Assembly (NCBI GenBank): GCA_900545905.1
Contig: URBA01000004.1
Location: 1 to 31,227 of the forward strand
DNA length: 31,227 nucleotides
Source of the DNA: an uncultured Collinsella sp.
GTDB lineage: Bacteria; Actinomycetota; Coriobacteriia; Coriobacteriales; Coriobacteriaceae
Direction of reading: 5' to 3'
Below are positions 22,672-29,943 of the stretch, piece by piece. A program made the translations under genes and the position numbers. Each line of letters starts with the position of its first letter. Position 1 is the stretch's first letter. The notes below the pieces were generated by a model. The model ran no database searches. It was not told the origin of the DNA and saw nothing but the letters and a program-made list of their open reading frames with translations.

Positions 22672-24039
22672 CTAGCGGGGCACGTAGCGGCCGGGTTGGG
22701 CTCCGGTGGGCTCGCCATCGCGCGCCACCAGCACGCCGTTCACAAACACGGCCTTGGCGCGGCCATGTGCCTCAAAGCCCTCGAGCGGCGTGTAGTCCAC
22801 GGCCTGATGCTGCGTCGCAGCACTGATTGTCCAACGAGCGCTCGGATCCCACACGCACACGTCGGCATCGGCACCCTCGGCAAGACAGCCCTTGCGCGGG
22901 TACATGCCAAACACGCGCGCCGGGTTCTCGCTCATCAAGCGGCAGAGGTCCTCGGGTCCCAGCTGTCCCTCAAAGCTCGTGGCAATCGCGACGGGACGAT
23001 GCTCCACGCCGGGCCCGCCGTTGGGAATCGCGCGGAAATCGTCGCGCCCGCGGTCCTTTTGCCCGTGCAGGTTAAAGCTGCAATGATCGGTCGCAATCGT
23101 ATCGATCTCGCCGGCCACAAGCGCCTCGCGCAGTGCCGCACGGTCACCGGCATGGCGCAGCGGCGGGCTCATCACGTACTTGGCGCCCGCAAAGCCGTCC
23201 TCGCCCTGCTCCAGATAGCAGGTGTCGTCAAGCATCAGATATTGGGGGCAGGTCTCGACATAGATATTCTTCTGCCCGCGCGCTTTGGCAGCACGAATGG
23301 CCCCGAGCCCCAACTTGGTCGAAAGGTGCACCACGTTGACCGGGGCGTCGCCGGCCAGGTGCGCCAGATACAGCAGGCGGCTCACGGCTTCGGCCTCACA
23401 CACGTCCGGGCGGCTGAGCGCATGCCCCTCGGGCCCATGAATCCCCTGCTCGTACACGCGCTTCTGCAGCTTGTTCACCAGCGTGCCGTTCTCGCAGTGC
23501 ACGCACAGGATGCCACCCACGCGCTTGAGCTCCTCAAGCACCTCGAGCGTCTCGGCATCGTCCAAGCGCAAGTGATCATAGGCAAAGTAGGTCTTGAACG
23601 ACGACACGCCCGCCTCGCGCATGGCCGAAAGGTCGGCACGGTTGCGGTCGTTCCACTCGGCAAGCGCCATATGAAAGGCGTAGTTGGCCGTGCAAGTTCC
23701 GTCGGCGCGACGATGCCACTCGGCCAAGGCATCGGGCATGGTCACGCCGCGATCGGCCGTCGCGTAGTCCACAATGGTCGTCGTGCCGCCGCAGGCAGCC
23801 GCGCGCGTGCCGGTCTCAAAGCTATCGGCCGTCCAATCCATACCGGTCCAGCACTGCATATGGGTATGTCCATCGATAAAGCCGGGGAATACCCAGCAGC
23901 CCGTGGCATCCTGCACGGTGTCGTCCTCGCCCGGCTTAATCTCCGCGGCAATCCGCACGATTTTGTCGCCGTCCATGGCAAGGTCGGCGCGACGAAGCCC
24001 CTGGGGCGTCACGAGTGCGCCGTTTTTGATGATGATCAT
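22672..24039 (-). CDS. hyuA: Dihydropyrimidinase / D-hydantoinase family amidohydrolase
   Basis: A 455-residue cyclic amidohydrolase with a full set of metal ligands: His58 and His60 (GHTHM), Lys149 as the likely carbamylated bridge (SSFKTYFAYDH), His181 (VHCEN), His238 (VVHLST) and Asp318 (ATDHCSF). The family hydrolyses cyclic amide rings such as dihydropyrimidines and hydantoins. In gut bacterial purine clusters a gene of this type (hyuA, called ygeZ in E. coli) sits with ygeW, ygeX and ygeY and is proposed to open a ring derived from urate or xanthine. The ATG at 24039 has GGAG 5 bases upstream and starts 9 bases after the mocA-like stop, so they form an operon. The substrate is inferred from context. 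Confidence 0.9.
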   Translation of the reverse strand: MIIIKNGALVTPQGLRRADLAMDGDKIVRIAAEIKPGEDDTVQDATGCWVFPGFIDGHTHMQCWTGMDWTADSFETGTRAAACGGTTTIVDYATADRGVTMPDALAEWHRRADGTCTANYAFHMALAEWNDRNRADLSAMREAGVSSFKTYFAYDHLRLDDAETLEVLEELKRVGGILCVHCENGTLVNKLQKRVYEQGIHGPEGHALSRPDVCEAEAVSRLLYLAHLAGDAPVNVVHLSTKLGLGAIRAAKARGQKNIYVETCPQYLMLDDTCYLEQGEDGFAGAKYVMSPPLRHAGDRAALREALVAGEIDTIATDHCSFNLHGQKDRGRDDFRAIPNGGPGVEHRPVAIATSFEGQLGPEDLCRLMSENPARVFGMYPRKGCLAEGADADVCVWDPSARWTISAATQHQAVDYTPLEGFEAHGRAKAVFVNGVLVARDGEPTGAQPGRYVPR

Positions 24040-24048
24040 AATTGCTCC

Positions 24049-24663
24049 TTATTGATTGATGCAGTTGGCCACGCGATCAAAATACGAGCAGGCGGCAATA
24101 TGCTCCGTTATGCGTCGCTGTCCCTTGACGGTATCGACGTCCCACAGCTCGTAGGCACGCGCCTCGACCAGCACCACGTCGGTACGGTCCTTGAGGATCG
24201 AACCGCCGCCGTCCTTGCCCTCAAGACACATAAGTGCATCGAACAGTTCCGCCGGAAAGAGCACCGGGCTCGAAGGCTCACCGTTACACGCAAGACGCAC
24301 CGGATGTTTGCGGCCACGCTCGTCAAATGCACGAACCATAGCCTCAAAAGAATCCGAACTCACGAGCGGCTGGTCGCCCGGTAAAAAGAGGCAACCTTTC
24401 CAGTTGCGTTCGACTCCCCATGAAAGGCCCGCACGGACGCTTTCGCTGCGCAGCTCGCCTTCATGCAGCACGCACGGGCAATGCTTGTCCTCGCAAATCT
24501 GGGCGACCTCGGGCCAACGCGTCGAAACCACGACGTCAAAGCCCCGGGGAACCGAATCGATGGTCCGGGAAATCAGCGGCTCGCCATAGATATCGGCAAG
24601 CATCTTGTTAGAGCCAAACCGCTTGCCCTCGCCCGAGGCCATAATGACGCATCCAAGTTTCAT
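24049..24663 (-). CDS. MocA/YgfJ-like molybdenum cofactor nucleotidyltransferase
   Basis: A 204-residue MobA/MocA-fold protein. The N-terminal nucleotide-binding loop is MASGEGKRFGSNKML (8-22), and GDQP (96-99) marks the metal-binding turn. MocA attaches CMP to molybdopterin; the E. coli relative YgfJ lies beside yqeB and yqeC in a selenium-dependent hydroxylase cluster. The context here (yqeB, yqeC, xdhC) supports a role in the cofactor of a xanthine dehydrogenase-type enzyme. I chose the ATG at 24663 because GGGGAGG lies 7 bases upstream; an open frame continues to 24717 but without a ribosome site. Substrate (CTP or other) is not decided by the sequence I can see. Confidence 0.82.
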   Translation of the reverse strand: MKLGCVIMASGEGKRFGSNKMLADIYGEPLISRTIDSVPRGFDVVVSTRWPEVAQICEDKHCPCVLHEGELRSESVRAGLSWGVERNWKGCLFLPGDQPLVSSDSFEAMVRAFDERGRKHPVRLACNGEPSSPVLFPAELFDALMCLEGKDGGGSILKDRTDVVLVEARAYELWDVDTVKGQRRITEHIAACSYFDRVANCINQ

Positions 24664-24750
24664 GGTGATACCTCCCCTGAAACCATCGTACCCATAACTC
24701 GCGCCGCGGGCATCCACATCGAAAGCGCTTATCCCGCACGCCCGCGATGC

Positions 24751-24790
24751 AAAAAAGGGGCACCCCGCCGGTTGGCAGAGCGCCCCCTTT
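24751..24790 (-). terminator. Intrinsic terminator after ygeW
   Basis: On the minus strand AAAGGGGGCG at 24790-24781 begins a 17-pair stem (with a few G-T pairs) that closes with CCCCTTT, followed by TTTTTT down to 24751. It lies about 25 bases after the ygeW stop and separates the ygeX-ygeY-ygeW unit from mocA-hyuA. Confidence 0.88.
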
Positions 24791-24813
24791 ACATGGCTTA
24801 CCTCAGCCCGGCT

Positions 24814-26016
24814 TTAGGCCTGGAGCCAACGGGCGGTGTTGCGCTCGTCGAGGGCCTTGAGGGTAGCGGCGGGATCGGCAACCTTCTGCAGGAACATCAT
24901 GGCAGCGATGGCGTACGGCTTGTAGCTGGCCTCCTTGTACATGCCCACGCGGTGCATGTCGAAGACGTCGGCGTTAACCTCGCCGTGCTCGCAGGAGACA
25001 CCGGAGATGTCGGCGGGCAGCGGGTGCATAAAGATGGTGTCCTGGCCGTTGGCAGTCTTCTCCATGAGCTCGGTCGTGGAGCACCAGTCCTGATGGGTGG
25101 CGTTCTGGGCGAGCAGCTCCTTCTCGAGTGCAGCGATGCCGGCGTCGTCGCCCTCGGCGTACAGGTTGGTGCGCTTCTCCATGGCGGCAAACGGAGCCCA
25201 GCTCTTCGGGATCACGATGTCGGCGCCCTCGAAGGCCTCGGCCATGGTGTTGACCTGCTTAAAGGTGGTGCCGGACTCGGCGGCATAGCCCTTGGCGCGC
25301 TCGACGACCTCGGGCATGAGGTCGTAGCCCTCGGGGTGAGCCAGGGTGACGTCCATGCCAAAGCGGGGCAGCAGGCTGATCAGCGACTGCGGGCAGGACA
25401 GCGGCTTGCCGTAAGAGGGCGAGTAGGCCCAGGTGACGGCAACCTTCTTGCCCTTGAGGTTCTCAAGACCGCCAAACTCGTTGATGAGGTAGAGCATGTC
25501 GGCAGAGGACTGCGTGGGGTGATCGGAGTCGGACTGCAGGGAGATGAGCGTGGGACGGTGATCCAGAACGCCGTCCTCGTAGGCCTGCTGGACAGACTCG
25601 GAGACCTCGGCCATGTAGGCGTCGCCCTTGCCGATGTACATGTCGTCACGGATGCCGATGACGTCGGCCATGAAGGAGATCATGGTAGCGGTCTCGCGGA
25701 CGGTCTCGCCGTGAGCGATCTGGGACTTCTTCTCGTCCAGGTCCTGCAGCTCAAGGCCGAGCAGGTTGGCGGCCTTAGAGAAGGAGAACCGCGTACGGGT
25801 GGAGTTGTCGCGGAACAGAGAGACGGCCAGACCCGAGTCGAAGATCTTGGACGAGACGTTGTTCTCGCGCAGCTCGCGCAGGGCGTCGGCGACGATGTAG
25901 AGCGCCTTGAGCTCATCGGTGGTCTTGTCCCAGGTGTGCAGGAAGTCGCTGCCGTACATGCCCTTAAAATCGAGGCCGTTCAGCTGCTCGACGAGCTCGG
26001 TAAACTTGGCGTCCAT
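24814..26016 (-). CDS. ygeW: Knotted carbamoyltransferase YgeW
   Basis: A 400-residue member of the aspartate/ornithine carbamoyltransferase fold, closest to YgeW (about 396 residues in E. coli). The carbamoyl phosphate loop is STRTR (72-76); the HPTQ and HPLP motifs of the family are present in SDHPTQSSAD and FMHPLPADI. The true substrate of YgeW is not firmly known. In purine-degrading clusters it is proposed to move a carbamoyl group released from ureido intermediates, giving carbamoyl phosphate. The ATG at 26016 has AAAGGA 7 bases upstream; the open frame extends to 26202 but that part has no ribosome site. A 201-base gap with hairpins separates it from ygeY. Family identity is confident. 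Confidence 0.92.
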   Translation of the reverse strand: MDAKFTELVEQLNGLDFKGMYGSDFLHTWDKTTDELKALYIVADALRELRENNVSSKIFDSGLAVSLFRDNSTRTRFSFSKAANLLGLELQDLDEKKSQIAHGETVRETATMISFMADVIGIRDDMYIGKGDAYMAEVSESVQQAYEDGVLDHRPTLISLQSDSDHPTQSSADMLYLINEFGGLENLKGKKVAVTWAYSPSYGKPLSCPQSLISLLPRFGMDVTLAHPEGYDLMPEVVERAKGYAAESGTTFKQVNTMAEAFEGADIVIPKSWAPFAAMEKRTNLYAEGDDAGIAALEKELLAQNATHQDWCSTTELMEKTANGQDTIFMHPLPADISGVSCEHGEVNADVFDMHRVGMYKEASYKPYAIAAMMFLQKVADPAATLKALDERNTARWLQA

Positions 26017-26170
26017 GTAAATATCCTTTCCAAAGATGAAACGATTGCAATGAGTAGATGTGCTCCGGCATGCGCGTGTGGCTAGAACATGCAGAGCACT
26101 ATGACGAGGACCCGCTACCGTTGAGGAAGCATGGGAGATAACGACCGCGGGCCCCAAGTCAATAGAAGGC

Positions 26171-26195
26171 GCCGGGGGCATAAACTGTCCCCGGC
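26171..26195 (-). promoter_or_regulatory. GC-rich hairpin in the ygeY-ygeW gap
   Basis: GCCGGGG (26171-26177) and CCCCGGC (26189-26195) form a perfect 7-bp stem with an 11-base loop. On the minus strand it is followed by GCCTTCTATT, a poor T-tract, so termination would be partial at best. It may lower ygeW expression relative to ygeY or mark processing. Confidence 0.45.
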
Positions 26196-26196
26196 T

Positions 26197-26233
26197 CAAC
26201 AAGATCGAGGAATGGGACTAATCGATCTTGTTG
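26197..26233 (-). promoter_or_regulatory. Hairpin spanning the ygeY stop codon
   Basis: CAACAAGATCG (26197-26207) and CGATCTTGTTG (26223-26233) are perfect 11-bp complements, and the ygeY stop codon (26218-26220) lies in the loop. It is directly followed by the GC-rich hairpin at 26171-26195, making a double-hairpin end to the ygeY message. Confidence 0.5.
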
Positions 26234-27603
26234 TTGGTCAGACCGGCGCGGAACACGGTGGCGTCGCCATCGGCCTGACTCGGATCGTAGAGGTTCAGGG
26301 CAGCCACATACATGGCGGCAGCGGTGACCAGGTCGTCCTTGTAGGTGACCTCGTTGGGAGCGTGAGCCTGAGACTCGGCACCCGGGCCAAAGCCGACGCA
26401 GGGGATGCCATAGCGGCCCTGGATGGAAACGCAGTTCGTGGAGAAGGTCCACTTGTCGCACAGCGGACGACCGGTGCGCTTGTCCATGCTGGGCTCGCAG
26501 CCGATGCGCTCGTCACCGAACATAGCCTTATGGGCGTCGACGAGGGCCTTGACGTGCGGAGCGGTCTCCTTGTTGATCCACGTGGGGAAGTAAGCCTCGG
26601 TCTCGTAGACCTCGCCGGTCCAGGACGGACGATCGTACATGTACATGGAGACCTTCACGTCGTCGCCGTACTTCTTGGCGGCCGGCAGGTTACGGATCTC
26701 GTCCAGGCAGGACTCCCAGGTCTCGCCGGCGGTCATGCGACGGTCGATGGAGATGGCGCAGGAGTCAGCGACAGCGCAGCGGCTGGGGCTGGTGTAGAAG
26801 ATCTGGCTGACGGTGCAGGTGCCGCGGCCCAGGAAGCGGGCGTCCTCGAAGTGCTCGGGGTTGTACTTGGGGTCGAGCATCTTGACGAGGCCCTTGATGT
26901 CGGTCGACTCGTCACAGCCGTTGTTGTTGAGGGCGCGGACGTCGGCGATGATGTCGGCCATCTTGTAGATGGCGTTGTCGCCGCGGTCGGGAGCGGAGCC
27001 GTGGCAGGAGGTGCCGTGAACGTCGACGCGGATCTCCATACGGCCGCGGTGACCGCGATAGATGCCGCCGTCGGTGGGCTCGGTGGAAATGACGAACTCG
27101 GGCTTAATGCCGTCCTTGTTGTAGATGTACTGCCAGCACATGCCGTCGCAATCTTCTTCCTGGACGGTACCGACGACCATGATCTTGTAGCCCTCGGGGA
27201 TGAGGCCCATGTCCTTCATCATCTTGGCAGCGTAGGTAGCAGAAGCCATGCCACCCTCCTGGTCGGAGCCGCCGCGGCCGTAGATGATCTCGTCGGTCTC
27301 GTAGCCCTCATAGGGATCGGCATCCCAGTTCTCGATGTTGCCGATGCCGACGGTGTCGATGTGAGAGTCGATGGCGATGATCTTGTCGCCCTCGCCCATA
27401 AAGCCCATGACGTTGCCCAGGCCGTCGACCTTGACCTCGTCATAGCCAAGGCTCTCCATCTCGGCCTTGATGCAAGCGACAACCTCGCCCTCCTCGCAGG
27501 ACTCAGAGGGGTGAGAGATCATGGCGCGCAGGAAGCGAGTCATATCAGCACGATGGGACTCAGCAGCGTTTTTAATTGCCTCGAAATCGAGTTCTTTAGC
27601 CAT
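26218..27603 (-). CDS. ygeY: YgeY-family M20 metallohydrolase
   Basis: A 461-residue M20-family hydrolase of the YgeY type, described as linked to selenium metabolism by its genome context. The metal ligands are His81 and Asp83 (DSHIDTVG), Asp114 (GRGGSDQEGG), the catalytic pair Glu149-Glu150 (VQEEDCDG), Glu175 (STEPTD) and a C-terminal His in GAESQAHAPNE. The family removes acyl or carbamoyl groups from amino acid derivatives; in the urate pathway it is proposed to act on ureido intermediates on the way to 2,3-diaminopropionate. The ATG at 27603 follows AAAGG. It lies 72 bases after ygeX and is translated in the same direction. Function is inferred from family and neighbours. Confidence 0.92.
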   Translation of the reverse strand: MAKELDFEAIKNAAESHRADMTRFLRAMISHPSESCEEGEVVACIKAEMESLGYDEVKVDGLGNVMGFMGEGDKIIAIDSHIDTVGIGNIENWDADPYEGYETDEIIYGRGGSDQEGGMASATYAAKMMKDMGLIPEGYKIMVVGTVQEEDCDGMCWQYIYNKDGIKPEFVISTEPTDGGIYRGHRGRMEIRVDVHGTSCHGSAPDRGDNAIYKMADIIADVRALNNNGCDESTDIKGLVKMLDPKYNPEHFEDARFLGRGTCTVSQIFYTSPSRCAVADSCAISIDRRMTAGETWESCLDEIRNLPAAKKYGDDVKVSMYMYDRPSWTGEVYETEAYFPTWINKETAPHVKALVDAHKAMFGDERIGCEPSMDKRTGRPLCDKWTFSTNCVSIQGRYGIPCVGFGPGAESQAHAPNEVTYKDDLVTAAAMYVAALNLYDPSQADGDATVFRAGLTNNKID

Positions 27604-27643
27604 TGTTCATAACCTTTCATACGAAGGGATCTACCTGTGAGGT

Positions 27644-27670
27644 GGCGGAGCGATACCTATTTACTCCGCC
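27644..27670 (-). promoter_or_regulatory. Hairpin between ygeX and ygeY
   Basis: GGCGGAG (27644-27650) and CTCCGCC (27664-27670) form a perfect 7-bp stem just after the ygeX stop. No T-tract follows. It is probably an mRNA stability element inside the operon. Confidence 0.4.
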
Positions 27671-27675
27671 CAGTA

Positions 27676-28890
27676 TTAGCAAGTGGGGTATTCGCCCTCC
27701 CAGACGATGCGGCGATACTGGTCGGGGTCCGTGTCACCTTCCGTGGAGAAGCAGAGCACGGAGCTCGTCTTATCCAGGCCGATGAGCTCCTTGAGCTCGG
27801 CGTACTCGGGATCGAGCATGAGGGTCTCGACCAGACCGGTGGTCACCGCGCCAGACTCGCCGGAGATGACGCGCGGGTCGCCCTTCTCGGGAGCGCCCAG
27901 GGTGCGCATGCCGCGAGCGGTGACCCAGTCGGGGCAGGACACGAAGGCGGTGGTGTGGTTGCGCAGGATATCCCAGCCCAGGATGTTGGGCTCGCCGCAG
28001 CACAGGCCGGCCATGATGGAGGGCATGTCGCCGTCCACGATGCGCGGGTCGCCGTCGCCGGCGGCAGCGCCCTTGTACAGGCAGGCGGCAGGCGCGCACT
28101 CGACCACTACGAAGGTGGGCGGGTTATCGGGATACAGATTGGTGAAGTAGCCCACCACGGCGCCGGCCAGCGAGCCCACACCAGCCTGGACAAACACGTG
28201 CGTCGGGCGGTTGATGGCCATCTCGCGCAGCTGCTCGGCAGCCTCGGAGGCCATGGTGCCGTAACCCTCCATGATCCAGGACGGGATCTTCTCGTAGCCC
28301 TCCCAGGCGGTGTCCTGAACGATGACGCCGCGCTCGCAGGCATCGGCCTCGGCGGCGGCCATGCGCACGCACTCGTCGTAGTTGACCTCTTCGATGGTCA
28401 CCGTGGCGCCCTCGGCGGCGATGTTATCGAAGCGGGGCTTGGTGGAACCCTTGGGCATGTGCACAACAGCCTTCTGGCCCAGCTTGTTGGCAGCCCATGC
28501 CACACCGCGGCCATGGTTGCCGTCGGTGGCGGTAAAGAAGGTAGCCTGGCCAAAGTCCTTGGCAAGCTGATCGGAGGTCAGGTAATCGAAGGTGCACTCG
28601 GCAACGTCCTTGCCGGTCTCGTCGGCAATGTAGTTGGCCATGGCAAACGAACCGCCCAGAACCTTAAAGGCGTTGAGGCCAAAGCGATAGCTCTCGTCCT
28701 TAACGCACAAGTTGGACAGGCCCAGGCGCGCGGCCTGGCCATCCAGGCGGGCAAGCGGAGTGACGGTGTACTGGGGGAACGACTGGTGAAAGGCGCGGGC
28801 CTTCTTCACGTGGTCGAGGCTCATGATTCCCAAGTGCTTGTCATCGCTCTTGGGCATCGTGTTGCCCGCCCACTGGATCTTATCGGCCAT
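27676..28890 (-). CDS. ygeX: Diaminopropionate ammonia-lyase
   Basis: A 404-residue pyridoxal phosphate enzyme of fold type II that converts 2,3-diaminopropionate to pyruvate and two ammonia. The cofactor lysine is Lys76 (RFGLNAFKVLGGS), and the TATDGNHGRGVAWAA segment (120-134) includes the aspartate expected to act on D-substrates. The glycine-rich phosphate-binding loop is in QAGVGSLAGAVVG near 230. Length fits the E. coli enzyme (398). The ATG at 28890 has AAGGAG 8 bases upstream. It is the first gene of ygeX-ygeY-ygeW and diverges from the YheO-type regulator across a 277-base gap with two palindromes. Identity is confident. Confidence 0.95.
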   Translation of the reverse strand: MADKIQWAGNTMPKSDDKHLGIMSLDHVKKARAFHQSFPQYTVTPLARLDGQAARLGLSNLCVKDESYRFGLNAFKVLGGSFAMANYIADETGKDVAECTFDYLTSDQLAKDFGQATFFTATDGNHGRGVAWAANKLGQKAVVHMPKGSTKPRFDNIAAEGATVTIEEVNYDECVRMAAAEADACERGVIVQDTAWEGYEKIPSWIMEGYGTMASEAAEQLREMAINRPTHVFVQAGVGSLAGAVVGYFTNLYPDNPPTFVVVECAPAACLYKGAAAGDGDPRIVDGDMPSIMAGLCCGEPNILGWDILRNHTTAFVSCPDWVTARGMRTLGAPEKGDPRVISGESGAVTTGLVETLMLDPEYAELKELIGLDKTSSVLCFSTEGDTDPDQYRRIVWEGEYPTC

Positions 28891-28980
28891 ACGGTGAACT
28901 CCTTAAGTTCTCTCTTGCCGGCCCCCGCATACGCGTTTCAGCCCATTCCCATTCATGCGACTGAACTTTTATGTGGATGC

Positions 28981-28999
28981 CAAACAAAAAGTTTGTTAG
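28981..28999. promoter_or_regulatory. Candidate operator 1 (AACAAA-N3-TTTGTT)
   Basis: AACAAA-AAG-TTTGTT at 28983-28997 is a perfect 6-bp dyad with a 3-base centre, extended on the right by AG. It lies 90 bases upstream of ygeX. The same dyad recurs at 29034-29048. Confidence 0.6.
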
Positions 29000-29031
29000 C
29001 ACTGTTCTATCACACTTTTTGATTGGAAAAC

Positions 29032-29049
29032 CTAACAAATTGTTTGTTG
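29032..29049. promoter_or_regulatory. Candidate operator 2 (AACAAA-N3-TTTGTT)
   Basis: CTAACAAATTGTTTGTTG holds the same dyad as operator 1, with the extended CTAACAAA half-site on the opposite side. The two centres are 51 bases apart, about five turns of DNA, so both would face the same side of the helix. Confidence 0.6.
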
Positions 29050-29167
29050 CCGTAATCGGTACCTTTTCGCCGCCGAACGGTCACATAACACAGCGACGCT
29101 TTCGTTATTTGCGAACAAGTGGGGTTTATGGCACAGTGAGCCCAAACTAATTTTTAGGAAGGCACCC

Positions 29168-29821
29168 ATGACCCCCGCACAGATTGAGTTCTACAAGCGC
29201 CTTGCACACGGCCTGGCGCTCCAATTTGGCCCCAACTGCGAAATCGTCGTCCACGATCTGGAGACCGATGACGTGGACCACTCCATCGTAGTGATCGAAA
29301 ACGGCCACGTCAGCGGGCGCAAACTGGGTGACGGCCCCAGCCATATTGTGCTTGAGTCCATGCACGAGGGCACCACCGACGTGCACGACCGCGAGCCATA
29401 CCTCACCAAAACCGCCGATGGCAAGCTGCTCAAGTCCTCGACCATCTTTATCCGCAACGACGAGGGCAAGCCCGTCGGCATTTTGGGCATTAACTTTGAC
29501 ATTACGCTCATGAAGGCTTTTGAGCGCTCGCTCGATGCCTTTACCGGCACCGGCGGCACGGGCTACACCGAGCCCGAGCCCATTACCAAAAACATCGGCG
29601 ACCTGCTCGAGGACCTGCTGCGCGAGTGCGAGCAATACGTGGGCAAGCCGGCAGCCCTTATGACCAAAGATGAGCGCATTCGCGCCATTGGCTACCTCGA
29701 CCGTCGCGGCGCCTTCCTCATTTCCAAGTCGAGCGAGCGTGCCTGCGAGTTCTTTGGCATCTCTAAGTACAGCTTCTATAGCTACCTCAACGAGGCAAAG
29801 GCTGCCGCCGGCGACAAATAG
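29168..29821 (+). CDS. YheO-like PAS / helix-turn-helix regulator
   Basis: A 217-residue transcription factor. The N-terminal part (about 8-118) matches the YheO-like PAS domain: CEIVVHDLETDDVDHSIVVI, then GILGINFDIT. The C-terminal part (about 160-212) is the partner helix-turn-helix with YLDRRGAFLISKSSERACEF and GISKYSFYSYLNEA. Relatives such as DauR control amino acid catabolic genes next to them. It diverges from ygeX, and the gap between them holds two copies of one palindrome, so it probably controls ygeX-ygeY-ygeW in response to a pathway compound such as diaminopropionate or a ureido precursor; that is inference. The ATG at 29168 follows AGGAAGG. Activator or repressor action cannot be told. 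Confidence 0.88.
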   Translation: MTPAQIEFYKRLAHGLALQFGPNCEIVVHDLETDDVDHSIVVIENGHVSGRKLGDGPSHIVLESMHEGTTDVHDREPYLTKTADGKLLKSSTIFIRNDEGKPVGILGINFDITLMKAFERSLDAFTGTGGTGYTEPEPITKNIGDLLEDLLRECEQYVGKPAALMTKDERIRAIGYLDRRGAFLISKSSERACEFFGISKYSFYSYLNEAKAAAGDK

Positions 29822-29902
29822 TCAGCGCGCCTGCACCCCTCCCCTTTTGGGCGCGAGTTCTGGAATGCACGAATCCGAGAGTCGGCCGCAAGGCAAGTTC
29901 CA

Positions 29903-29908
29903 TATAAT
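29903..29908 (+). promoter_or_regulatory. Candidate -10 box for the membrane protein gene
   Basis: TATAAT on the plus strand is a perfect -10, with no good -35 at 16-18 bases. A start of transcription near 29915 would fall after an in-frame ATG at 29911 and before the ATG at 29944, which supports the latter as the start of translation. Confidence 0.42.
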
Positions 29909-29943
29909 CGATGAATGTGAGCATTTCGAAAGGATGGAACAAG

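Noticed and set aside
22666..24384. A 572-residue open frame opposite hyuA and the mocA-like gene
   Set aside because: It is antisense to two genes with complete active-site motifs and resembles no protein family.
24463..29022. Long plus-strand frames opposite ygeW, ygeY and ygeX
   Set aside because: All are shadows of strongly supported minus-strand enzymes.
19877..29821. Selenocysteine codons in the selenium-linked genes
   Set aside because: All genes in the island read through at full family length without an in-frame TGA, so none needs selenocysteine insertion.
29911..29943. Upstream ATG at 29911 as the start of the membrane protein
   Set aside because: It has no ribosome site and would lie before the transcription start implied by the TATAAT at 29903-29908.
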